A stretch of 64,000 nucleotides of DNA from Chara braunii (Eukaryota; Streptophyta; Charophyceae; Charales; Characeae), in contig BFEA01000152.1 in the NCBI GenBank assembly GCA_003427395.1, positions 614,990-678,989 on the forward strand, given 5' to 3'. Shown here one piece after another: positions 33,970 through 45,139 of the stretch. The position numbers and the translations under genes were made by a program. Within the stretch, counting starts at the first letter, position 1. Each line of letters opens with the position of its first letter. The notes under the pieces are model-generated. The model saw only the letters and a program-made list of their open reading frames with translations, was not told the origin of the DNA and did no database searches.

Positions 33970-34560
33970 ATACAGTTGTGTCGTAGTGTGTCCGCATTCC
34001 ACGTCTTTGCATTTTACGTTATATTCACATCGTTTAACAAAACATGAATACAAATCGCACAGTTTGTTATCTGCATGGTATATTTGCATCCATATCTCTC
34101 ACATTATCATAGTTTTGCATGCACATGCGAGCGCATATACGAGAGAAAGACAAAGAGGGGTAATAACCTTTGAAATACCTAAAAAAACAAAAATGCGTGT
34201 GAGGTAGTGCTTATTATTCGTTTTCGTTCACCAAGGTTAGTCCTTATTGTTATTTTTAAATATGGTGAAATTAAAATGAAATGTTGCACAACAGAGCATA
34301 AATGCAACTTGCACAATTTGTTGTTTGCATGACATATTCGCATTCGCACTTCTCACATTTGCATGCTTTTGCATACATACCATTGCACTCTTTTTTGCTT
34401 GCGCACGCCAGTGAGGGAAAAAAAAAAAAAGTTTTTAAAATACATACAAAAAATTAAAGTGCATGTGTGATGAACCTTGCAATCGATTGTGTCCGCCTAG
34501 GGTGATGCTTATTGCTATGTTCAAATATGAAATTCAAATAAAATGTTATGAAATGATAAA
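33970..34560 (+). repeat. Diverged tandem duplication (~255 bp)
   Basis: Blocks such as CACARTTTGTTRTYTGCATG followed by ATATTYGCATYC recur at about 34058 and 34312, with similar sequence before and after. Confidence 0.6.
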
Positions 34561-34744
34561 CAACAAATTTTTGACACATCCGTATTCTCACAATCACCTT
34601 GTTAAAAATTATTTTTTATTCTAACATTCGACCTGCCAATTTTTTTTTTATAAATCAACCATGAATGTTGAGAATTATTTTTACAACATTTATGAAACAT
34701 ATATACTAAAAGTCATAAAATATCCCTCTTGCGTTTTATGTACT

Positions 34745-34965
34745 TTGTGCGTGTCTGTGTGTATCTGTACGTGTGTGCGTGTTTGTGTTTGTGTGTTTGT
34801 GCATGTGTGTATGTGTGTGTATGTGTGTGTATGTGTGTGTGTATATGTTTTCGTTTTTATTTGTAATTGTATGCGATCACACTGTGTGTGTATGAGAGAT
34901 AGAGATATAAACGATGAGAGAGAGAGATAGAAAGAGAGAGAGAGAGATAGAGAGAGAGAGATAAT
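34745..34965 (+). repeat. (GT)n-rich and (GA)n tracts
   Basis: Interrupted GT/TGTATG tract at 34745-34850 and GAGAGATA tract at 34905-34965. Confidence 0.9.
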
Positions 34966-37934
34966 TAACATCAAGAATTCCCTCGTCTGTACGACAAAAT
35001 TAAAGTCTGGTTATATTCATATTTATGGAAGAGTTGGATCAAAATTGTGGTTTTTCTATATAATATATGACTGTTGTCTGTTGCGCTTTCGACATTCTGC
35101 AAACGTCAAACGAGTTTCACTTATGAAATGTTTATCGATAGTTGTGCATGGAATATTGTTTTTGCTGATGCTAATGCAGGGTGCAGTGTCACACCACAAG
35201 CTGTTGTCACTGCTTCACGTAAAATGCAATAAAGGATTCACATAATGATAATAATGTTCGTACCAAAAATCATTTTCACTACTTCATATAAGATGCAATG
35301 AAGGTTTTCTCCCCATGATAAATATGTTTTTACCACAATTTCTTTGTTCACCAAGACAAACCATAATTTGGATAAAAAGTTCCATCTATTATCTTTCTCA
35401 CATGCCTTCATCATTCTGCTTACTGCGGCGAAATGAAATCCTCTATCCTCATGTGGATGTCCAAGATGCATAACAATATATAAGGATTTGAAAACTAGCT
35501 TGACAACCTCAATTATATATCCCTAACCTTTTGCTACTTGTCTGCCTCATAGTTTCACGTTATAGTAAAAGTTGCATTCCTCACATTCCTCATCACTACT
35601 CACAACGACCCCACTTATTGCAAATATTTTCTTCCTCTTTTTTTCGTTATCCCTCTCTCCGTTGATGCTTATTTCTCCTCTGTATCCTGCACAGGTTGTA
35701 TATGTCTACATTCACGCAAATGCATACGCATTTGCACTTCCAATGTGATAGTCTATATTATATCTTATACCCCCAATTCATTCATTGTTAATGTCAAACC
35801 AAAGTGGTTCATGAGTGAGACAATTTATTAGTATTCATTTATTTCTTTTATTTATTCTGCCTTTAAAACATTAGTATCGCTGCAATCAATTTTCATTCTT
35901 CTAATTTATTTTTCTATCTATCGATGTTTAAAGTTGCGTATGTCATTGTCTTCAACACTTTCATAAAAGGACCGTCGCATAAAGGAGTGTTCAACACCAG
36001 ATCCTCCTCATCGGATCTGACATTGTATTGTATTATGTGAATTTCAATAACATCGTTCGTCAAGTCGTGTCACATTCTTGAATCACGTTTCTGTTGTCGG
36101 GATGCTTCTTCATAAATTTTGCGATTTTATCGAGTAATATATATTCCACACCATTTGCAATAATTATAGGAAGACCCAAAAAGTCTTCAAGTAACAATTG
36201 TGGTGGTTTTCCTCGTTCATAGTTTTTACTACACTCCTCTTTAGTACATCCTTTGACTCTCCTTCAAGTATGCACATTCTCTTTGTCATTTCTCTAAACA
36301 TGCTCTTAGACTTAAATTTAATATAACAACTTGCACTTTATTGTATCGTCGTGCCCACCTCTTGTTGTACATACATCTACTGAACAACTATTTAAGCTAT
36401 ATGGATTGTCATTGACAAAGTTGTCGAGCCTCACAGTTATAGTCTGTCTTAGGCGATCAATAACAAGATGTGTTATTCTTGTTTGGTGTTTGTTCACCTT
36501 CATTGACGTGACACTGACACTTTGTCCTGAATGACTTTCATTTTTTCATTGTTGTCGTAATAGATGCCCGATATTATATATTGCATCACCTCTCAATGAC
36601 CTTCTCAACCTGTTCCGTAGGCATCGCTGTCATGGTTGTTCTCCTACTTCCATCTGTCTGTTAGTGAAATGAAACAACACCCATGAACATCTCTCTGTGG
36701 TGGTTTGTATAACCGTCTCTCATTGACGATGTTTGTGTCGGTCATGCATAACTGTCTTTTGTCCATGTTGATGTATCAATGTATTTATGAATGTTTGGGT
36801 GCAAATGTCTGCATTTATATATGTACGTATATAGGTAAGACCGTGTGTGTATTTTTGTGTGTGGGTGTGCGTATTAGCGACCTTAACATGCTTTGTGTGT
36901 ACCATACCGCATAACAGTCGCATGCGCACTCCGATCATTAATGCGTGTCATTACAGTTGGATATACGTAGTTCTTCATCTCAATGTGGCAAACACTGAGG
37001 ACCGAGTAAGAATATTTGTTTGTTTATCCCTGTGAGAGTTTCTATGTTCCTTTCTGTTTTCATAATCGGCATACAGTGATTATCCGTGACAATTTTATGT
37101 GCCGACATGTGCGAACGTCTACGACAATATGTGTTTATCTGTGGCGATATATATCAACATTTATGATCATGTTTGTCTATGGTAATGGTTGTGACCATGT
37201 TTGACAACGTCTGACACAATGTGTGTCTGTGGTCATGTTTGTCGATGTTTATGTGTCTCTGTGACCATGTTTGTCGACGTTTATGTGTCACTATGACCAT
37301 GTTTGTGAGTGGTGTACGTGTGTGTGTTTGAATCGTTTGCAAACTATGCCCTATTCCTATTTCGTTCCCGCAGATCTTAAATCAAAGCAGATTTAATGTT
37401 ATTATAGACAACGATAGCCCTTGAGTTAGAACAATTCAACAATGAAACAAGTTCCTCTATAGCAAAAAATATAGAGTATAATAGAGATGTTTAAATTTAT
37501 TTTTTTGATTATGTTCAAATTTACTTTCTTTTTGATACCCCTTTCATTTTTTTTTGCACCTTCCTTTTGTTGTGCCTCTCATATACAAGGTCCGTGATGT
37601 TGATTGTGTTTGAGAGTTGAGGGACTTGATCCCATACCCATGTGGCACAATAACCCACTTTCGTACTACAAAAAAAAACAGAGTAAAAACGAAGGTATAT
37701 TCTTGGCAATTTCTTCTTAGATCTTCATGTTCTCCTCGCTCTTACTCTCAATTTTCATGAATCATTGGAACTACTAGTACCTTTGCCAGTTCGAACATAC
37801 TCGGCCTCCGATCTTTCAGGAGGCTGAAACGAAACAACCGCCGCCGATTATATTTATCAACGTCGGCCTTGGCCTCCTGAAAGTTCGGGAGTTGGCAAGA
37901 ACTTTTCGAAAATAGGCTCAGCGGTATCAGTGGT
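34966..37934. other. Intergenic, AT-rich; minisatellite at ~37190-37310
   Basis: No gene supported. Units with GACCATGTTTGTCGAYGTTT and ATGTGTC repeat about four times between 37190 and 37310. Confidence 0.5.
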
Positions 37935-38520
37935 TCAAAAAGATGCGAATTTCTCATCGTCCATATTGTTATCATCATAGATGTTGTTCAGTTTAGCCAA
38001 AGGGGTCGATTTCACGGTCTTTATAGCGTTTATCATTTCATGATGTTTCATGTTTTTTTGATAACTTGAACAAATCGCCACAAAAGTTGTTTTCATGGTC
38101 TTCGAGATGATCATCACTTCATGATATTTCATGATTTTCAAGTAGCTTGAACAGATGACCATAAATGTTGCTTTCATGGTCTTCGATACGTTGATAATGA
38201 CATCTCATAATTTTCGAGTAGCTTGAACAGATGGTCATAAAGGCTGCTTACATTATCAGGACGCTCATCATTTCAAAATGTTTCATTATTTCGAAAAGTT
38301 TAAAGTGATGACCATAATGGTTGCTTTCATGGTTTTCGAGACATTCATCACTTCAGGAAGCTTCATGATTTTCACGCAACTTGAATAAATGGCTATAAGG
38401 GTTGCTTTCATGGTCTTCGGAACATTCATCACTTCAAGGAGCTTCATGATTTTCAGGCAGCTTAAACAGATGACCATAATGGTCGTTTTTGTGGTCTTCG
38501 GTGTCGTACCAAATGCCCTT
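37935..38520 (-). repeat. 81-bp satellite, block 1
   Basis: Units containing GGTTGCTTTCATGGTCTTCG, then ATTCATCACTTCA, then TTCATGATTTTC and TTGAACARATG recur every 80-84 bp. Because 81 is a multiple of three, minus-strand frames stay open and give a 27-residue repeat (KTMKATxMAIxSSxxKIMK); I treat that as a by-product. The same satellite forms block 2 at 52087-54240. Confidence 0.85.
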
Positions 38521-38539
38521 TTGCGTGTTTTCTGCAAGT

Positions 38540-39020
38540 CGCACTAGTGCAGCCTTGACCGCTTGGCGGCGAGCGCGGGGTATTGACTGTGAGGCGCAAC
38601 CATACGCAGCCTGAGGGGTGTGCGGCGTCGCGGGCCAGCGGGACGAGTGGCGTCGTATCGCGATTATTTTTATTTATTTTTACTATTATCCTTTCTACCT
38701 TACTTTTACTAAATGTCATTGGCTCAGCCGCCCGGCTCTGAGACCTGCGTCGGGACCTACGGGCCTAGTGCCTCGTCGGGCACGAGTGGTCGTCGTGGCA
38801 GTCGAGGACCTCGACTACACGTCTCTTTTGGCGGGGCCGTCCGGGTCCCCGGGTGTTCGGAATGCTGGCAAAAATTCCGGCCTGCCTTGCAACGGGGACC
38901 GGGGAGTTCAACGTGTATGTGAGCCGAGGGGGCCTTTTTGTGGACGTACCGCCGGTTGGCCACTGTTTGCTGTGAGAGGGTTAGGTGTGAGCATGCCCGC
39001 TGGACCCCGCACGATAGTGG
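38540..39020 (+). repeat. GC-rich repeat G (copy 1)
   Basis: Blocks such as GTGGTCGTCGTGGCAGTCGA and GTGTGAGCATGCCCGCTGGA, and the GCGCGGGGTATTGAC region, recur in inverted form at 50190-50790. A shared VRGLxVSMPAG reading might be a relic of coding, but frames are interrupted. Confidence 0.6.
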
Positions 39021-39470
39021 TTTATGCCTGAGCAGAGGTCGGGGCACCAGGACGGGGCCGCGATGTGGCTCTGACCCTCCTTCACTTCGTTTTCAAACTC
39101 CTCATTTGCATATCTGCTACTACTGCCAAAAGTCACGCCTGGGCCCGACCAGCTCAACTTTTAGTACCCCCGGGCCGTGGTCCGATGTTGGTTTTTCGGG
39201 TCATCCGTTAGAAACGGGTCACTAGAGAGGAAACTAGCAGATGCCACTTGAGCAGAGTACGAGATGGCAGTACGTATTACTGTAGATGGGTCATAATGGC
39301 TAGGGGATAGCCGGTAGCATTAGGACCAAACTTCTTTTTCGGTGGGCCGACCTGATTTGCATATCCTTAGGAGGCGGGCACCAAAAATTGCCCACGAACA
39401 ACTCTTGAACCGACGTTGCTGGCCGAGGGAGCAAGGCGGGCGGCTGCAGGTAAGAGGAGCGTGCAGGAAG

Positions 39471-39566
39471 GGAGAGCGCAACGCCAAAGAGTGGGGCAGA
39501 GCGGAATGCAGAGGGCAAGAGAGCGCAACGCCAAAGAGTGGGGCAGAGCGGAATGCAGAGGGCAAG
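39471..39566 (+). repeat. 47-bp tandem duplication
   Basis: Two essentially identical 47-bp units (GAGAGCGCAACGCCAAAGAG and later GCAGAGCGGAATGCAGAGG) start at 39472 and 39519. Confidence 0.9.
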
Positions 39567-39639
39567 GGAATCAAAAGGCAGCATGAATCTAGGCATAGAG
39601 TTGAGGCGGGTACATTCGGAATAAAAAAATTGCAGATGG

Positions 39640-40210
39640 TAGGTGAAGTGGAAGGATGGGCTCATAGCTCGCCCGTTCCTTCTCAGTCTTGGGCGAGGAA
39701 AGAGGCGACCCCGGGGTTTTGGCCCCAGGCGAATCACATGACGGAGTTAGTTTTAGTTAAAGGTGAATAGATTAGGAGTTACTAAGGAACGAAGGTGCGT
39801 GGAGTTATGGCGGAGATGGCAATGGGGAGAAGGAGTGAGGAAAGAAGATGTCAACCTCACCCTTTTCTTGATGAAAACGGGTGGGGGAAAATGTTATTCC
39901 AATGTTTTAGGCACGGGCGAGTGCGATCACGAGGTTAGTTTTGGTGTTAGAGGTGTAGGATGGGAGGTAGGAGAAAAAGGAAATGCGATGAGAAGCCGAG
40001 AAGGTGATGGGGAGGGAAGACGAGGTAAACGTTGGTGTAACTCGCTCATTCGTTGATCGTTTTGGGCGAACCAGGAATCGAATCCGGGGTTTTGAGGCGG
40101 CGTGGATCGAATGGCCGCACCAGAATTTTAGTTCGGGGCTTGGATTTGGTGCTGTGAGCATCAGGGGCTGCGTTGCGCGATTGGAGAAGAAGCGTCGGAA
40201 CTGAAATGAA
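39640..40210 (+). repeat. Satellite S2, block 1 (hairpin monomers)
   Basis: About three monomers of ~170-190 bp, each with a hairpin, a GGGGTTTT stretch and, in parts, TATGGCGGAGATGG. Hairpin stems: CTCGCCC/GGGCGAG (39668-39674, 39691-39697) and CCTCACCC/GGGTGGGG (39855-39862, 39879-39886). A third, weaker one is at about 40040-40070. Confidence 0.65.
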
Positions 40211-41150
40211 TCTTCCCATGCTAAAGGGAAAGGTTCATTCTCACTTCGCATGTTTGATTGGAGGTCGTGCTACTACTTGTATTCATCGTGGCAACCTCAA
40301 TCTTGCGCCATCTTGGAGGTGCATTCCATTATAATGATCGTCATCTCGACCCTAACGGTGCTTATGGTGCTGGTCGCTGTTTTTATCGAGGGAGGATAAA
40401 ACTTTGTAGGGGGAATGCATCTCTCTGCATTATAACGGAAGATTCATCCGAACTTGAATTATCCCCATCGAAGGAACTATGTGCGGCAGCAGGCAGAGCA
40501 AACGCAGCAAAACGAGAGGGGGAGAAACACATACCTTGCGTGATGTACCTTCCTATGCTCTGGCCGAAGACTCGTACCACCTTCCTTGCTTGTTCGTTCA
40601 TGAGCCGGCCTTGCTCAATGCGATATTCGTACTCACCATAGCGACCTCCTTCCCTCTACGTAGTTGTTCGTCGTTGATGTGCCCACTAAGATGGAATGAA
40701 TCTAGTCGGGGGGGGGGGTCAAGCAGATGCATTAGAAAGCGGGGGAAATAATGACTGGAAAGCTCGCCTCCGACCGATATTTTGGGCTGGATACATGGAG
40801 AGTCGGGCACGCCTTACTAAAAGAGGGGGGACTGGCGTGTAAGAAGGGGGAAAAGATCCGAGTGGCAGTGGTTGCTTACCTGTAACCAGGGGCGTTGGCA
40901 TGCCAGAACCGTTGTAAGGGGGAGTGCATCTGCCTATGTTCTGGCGGAAGATTCGTTCCCATTTCACGTACTCGGGGCCTTGCTACTCACCACTGACAGG
41001 GTGTTGTCCACCGGCTTGGTGGCCAAAGTTTATCCTTCTCGCCCCGTGATTGTTCGGGTGCCTAGGAATGCTGACTCTCCTCACTTACGGTGGTCGAGAG
41101 TTTAAGTTGACCTCCATCGTGGTTATAGGACGCTGCTCATCGTCCGCTGC
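40211..41150. repeat. Repeat-derived region, no gene
   Basis: Internal diverged repeats with CCTATGCTCTGGCCGAAGAC (40551) and CCTATGTTCTGGCGGAAGAT (40932). Frames present but no family recognised. Confidence 0.5.
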
Positions 41151-41275
41151 TCTTGTCAGTAGTCACATGCTTGTCTCAAAAACTAAGCTATGCACACATG
41201 AGTGTGAGCACTTTGCACTCTGAAATTGCAGGTGACTCGCTAAAACAGTCGTCGTTTGTCTAGTGGTAGTCTACA
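41151..41275 (+). pseudogene. 18S rRNA 5'-end pseudogene (copy 2)
   Basis: TCAGTAGTCACATGCTTGTC, TCAAAAACTAAGCTATGCAC, then GAGCACTTTGCACTCTGAAA and GTCGTCGTTTGTCTAGTGG follow the 18S 5' region in order. The GCACTTTG stretch is what I associate with streptophyte algal 18S. Degenerate, so not functional. The upstream CTGCTCATCGTCCGC resembles the sequence before copy 1, hinting at a common carrier. Confidence 0.8.
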
Positions 41276-41869
41276 TGGTCGGGATGCATATATTTCGGTT
41301 ATTGCTGCAGATAGTAGTGAGTGGTTTCGTCAGTTGGAGGGTGGAAAGAGTGAGTGAGTGGACGTAATTCGTTGGGTGTCGTTGAAGAGTCGAGCTTCAA
41401 CCAAATTCCGCAGTGGTCGTCAGCATTAGCTTTCGCTGGCATTCAGGTTTAGTGCTTCGGCGACATATCGATGTGACACCTGTGTTTGCCTGTTGCTGAA
41501 CAATGTTGATCTGAGCATCTCCGATATTCGGGCAGAGCTCGACTATCTAGCTTAGTCATGATTTTGCATGCAGCAGTTCTATCATCCAGCTGTTATGCTT
41601 TTTCCTCGAATTCAGTGGCGGGTAAGAGAAGCGGTGGTGCCTTTGCATACTAGTACTAGGAGGGAGTGGTGACCCAACAAATTTCAAGGTGTGGGGAATC
41701 AGAAGGTTGTTCGACGCTAATCGAGCGGGCGGGTATAAAAGGACTGGTGTAAGTTGACTGTTCTCCTCGTACTTTTAATCGTGGCATCGGAAGGATGAGC
41801 CGTGCGATCCGAGGGGCCACATTTTGCAACACTTTGGCAGCTCACCGCTCACTTTCCTTGCACCTTCGG

Positions 41870-43247
41870 CAATGTCCCACAGTTGCTGTATTCTTTTTGG
41901 TACTCATTGCTGAGTTGGGGTGTGCATTATTCGAACTCAACCTTTCTCGGCCGCGTAGCGAGAGGCTGGTCAGGAGAAGCAACGTGGTGACATGAGGGAG
42001 TGTTTTAGGGTCTGGGAGGACACCACCGCTACGGTTTGGAGGGTCGTCTGGGAGAAGTATTCCGTTGGTTGGTCATCTTTTCAGCCATCTTCGGACCATT
42101 TTTTTTTTACTACGGCTCAACTGTTATTGCTGCGATTCGAAGAGTCGTCGGGAAGTCAACGGCCAATGGTTTGATTTCGGCTGACAGAGTTGCTGTATAT
42201 TTGGCCATATCATTACGAGGCCCTCAGGCGCATCAAGGCAACAAAACCCTTTCTTGGGAGTTGAGTTATCCCCCTCTTGTATCTCGAGCGTCTGAAACCC
42301 CTCCTTCTATCCTTCTTACTCTAAGTCTAATCCTGTTCAGAGAGGAAGGCGGCAGACAAGATTGCAACCTGTAGGACCGCAGCAAGACTCTGTGGGGAGT
42401 CTGCCCACCGATTGCGGGAGCTCTGCCGGAACTTTGAAGGAGTTCTGGAGGCAGGGAACAAAGAGGTAAAGGTTTCATCTTCTTTGTGTAAACCCAATTA
42501 TAATCCCTATTTGTATCTCCTATTACGGTTTGACTGAGTATACTGCCTGCCTCCCTTACTTTGTCTTTCAGTATTGACTTTCAGACATAATTCAAACTTA
42601 AGCAAAGGAATGTCTGCGCAAGCTCAGTTTCAATTTTATTGTCTGACTGAAAGCAGATTGTGGGAGTGCATCTGGGGGAAAAATGGGAGGAAGGGAGTAT
42701 TGCTTGTGTTTGATTAGGTCAACCAAAGGCTGGGCGAGTCTCCATAAGTGTGGGGAGACCCAGTTCTATGTTTATTTTTGAATTGCCTGGAGAACCGGAC
42801 ATGTCCCATAACTTTGGGTGGTCTGGTTGCTCTGACCTGCGAGGGCTGCCTGTTGATGACTTTTCATGGGCCAAGCATGTTCCATAAGTTTGGGTGGCTT
42901 GGTCGCCTTGCTTACTTTGTGTTTCTTTCAGTTTCTTTTGACTCTGAACGAGGAGGTCTGAGCATGTTCCATAAGTTAGGGTGGCTCAGCCTCTTCCTGC
43001 TTTGGCTTTAAGAGAATAAACCAGACAGAGGATCAAACATGTTTCATAAGTTTTGGTGGTCTTGGTCCAATGTCATGCACATGCTGAAACCAAAAGACTA
43101 TAAATTGACTATACTTTACTATTATTTTATCTATGAACAGGCTAGTCAGACAGGGTTCCATAAGTTTGGGTGGACTGACTATAACTTATCACCAACTGAA
43201 GAGAGTATTAACTAAAAATAAAATTTGTTGTACGAAGGGGCAGGCTG
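41870..43247 (+). repeat. Element H, plus-strand copy
   Basis: A diverged 1.4-kb repeat whose inverted copy is at 45140-46520. Shared landmarks in order: CCCTCAGGCG, GTATCTCGAGCGTCTGAAAC, GACTCTGTGGGGAGTC, the GGGAGCTCTGCCGG hairpin, AATCTGCTTTCAG (complement) and the array of conserved-loop hairpins. It ends at 43247 where an LTR fragment begins. No coding frame is shared, so I cannot assign a class. Confidence 0.75.
42730..43181 (+). ncRNA. Conserved-loop / variable-stem hairpin array (6 units)
   Basis: Six hairpins share the loop ATGTTCCATAAGTTTGGGTG with small changes, but each has its own stem. Stems: CTGGG/CCCAG (42730, 42759); ACCGGAC/GTCTGGT (42794, 42821); CCAAGC/GCTTGG (42871, 42897); CTGAGC/GCTCAG (42958, 42984); GGATCAAAC with GTCTTGGTCC (43031, one bulge); TAGTCAG/CTGACTA (43143, 43175). 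Spacing is 60-115 bp with unrelated spacers. Pairing kept while stem sequence changes is covariation, implying a folded RNA or cruciform. Function unknown. Confidence 0.7.
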
Positions 43248-43249
43248 GA

Positions 43250-44310
43250 CCTCGTCACCTCCCTTCGGTGGGCGTATCCCCGCCGAGCTACCAGTCCACA
43301 ATACGAAAGCTAATCAGTTGCAATCGCAGAGATGGACCAGCCGATGACGTTTCTCGTTCACTGTAGCATAGGGGCTACGCGTGGTAGTACGCCTCTATTG
43401 AACCCGCACGCGAACCGACATCTTGGGGAACTGAGGTCCCAAGCGCGACTCGTCGCCGGTCAACTAGGACGCATCCCACACACCACGCGCGCACCACTCT
43501 AAAAAACATAAAAATAAAAACACACACGCATACGCATACATAACAGAACGAAACAATACAAGACAAACAACGTGACAACACTCCTAGTCCCTTAGTAGCC
43601 AACCCATAACTTCCCAATGCGGAAATCGGATAGGCGTCGCGCTCGAGACTTAGTATAAACCCGCGCGGACGCAAGGCTAACTCATATTGACTCGTAATGC
43701 AAGCGTACGCAAGCGGACACCATGATGACGTACTATGTAGTACCCATACTCATGCGGTCCTCGTTGATCTCGAGGGTCGTATTCGACATTCAAGTGTCGC
43801 CTGACATGCGCCTTGAGGGAATGATCTCTCGACGCTGGACAACCGCCTAGTGCGGTTGAAAACCACACCCTCTTCTAAACCCTGTGGAGAGTGGGTGGTA
43901 CACAGGTTCATACCTGTGGTAACAATCGTCTCTTATCGCCCTGAAGACCAACTTCGTCATCTAGAACCTGGAAAGAAGTCAAGGGGTTTGACTTTAACGG
44001 CTACCACAGACTATAACGTCAAACTGTAAAAATTAACAAGCAAAATCAATAAATAAATAAAATAAGCATCCCAACACCCACATATCAAATTAGGACTCGA
44101 GATAACAAACAAAAGAGGGAGAAAACATAAACCCATTATGTATGCAGATCGTGCGACATATGGTTGTCATTCTCACTGCCTCCAAAGTTTGGCTCATATA
44201 CCAAGCTCCAAAATACTAACCTGCATAAAACACAGACACATACAATAACCACATTGTCATACACCAATGTGGTCAACTTTACTGTTTCCTGTAGCTCACA
44301 CCTCGCCTCA
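43250..44310 (-). mobile_element. LTR fragment, family A (copy 2)
   Basis: Inverted counterpart of 50826-51880: GTCACCTCCCTTCGGTGGGC, GGTCGTATTCGACATTCAAG, AAGTCAAGGGGTTTGACTTT and CATTGTCATACACCAATGTG all match there in reverse order. The U5 end is truncated at 43250, exactly where element H stops. It likely inserted into, or joined by rearrangement with, that element. Confidence 0.75.
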
Positions 44311-45139
44311 CACATTCAAGCCCTAGTCATAGTTAAACTTTCCATAAACCTCATAGACTCTTTATAATGACCATTAAAATAAGTTTGGTTAAAACCCTCA
44401 AAGAAACATATCAAATCACAGGGCTAAGACAATCAAGTTGAGGTACAGGTGTAAGCAAAGTTGTGTCGTGAGCCGATAAATCGGCGATCAACCAACCGAC
44501 CTGTTATCAATGATAACAGAAGATGATCCTCGTCGGATCAAACTAAAGTTAGTCAAAATCCTGAATCGAACGTCCAAAAGAAGACCTGTATCATACGACA
44601 GGTCAATGTCCAAGTTAAATCGTCAACGTATGAAGATCAAATCTCCATGACACATCCTCATTCAAGACTCTCTTGATAGCTAGGTCTATGTCTACCCCTA
44701 AGTGAGTGTCCAAAGAAGGTAGACCTATGGCAGAATCTCCCCCATACAGAGTGGATCGCCAGACTCACCACCTGTCAAAATATAATCTATCTCCTTTAAG
44801 CTAAGGAAATTTCGGCAGCGCTTCCCATAGGAAAAGTGTCTTCTCAGAATTTATATCAGCCTAAATATGAAAACAGAAGTAATCTCAAACTTTCCAAAGT
44901 CAAATTTTATCCAACTCCCGAAATTAGAAAAAATTTGGGCATCACTCCCTTTAGAAAAAGAGACTTTCCAGATTTTTCCTAAGCCATATACGAAAATCAG
45001 ACGAGTTTGACTTTGAAAGTAGCCTCACTCAGTCATATGCAATCCAAACCACAAAGGTAAGTACTCTCACCAACCCAAGTCAACTTAGCAAACAATAGTT
45101 CGTAAACTTTCAGTGATTTATTCCTTTATACCCAGCTTA
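44311..45139. other. Intergenic, no gene recognised
   Basis: No recognisable genes; GATCAATGATAACAG-type short palindromes only. Confidence 0.4.
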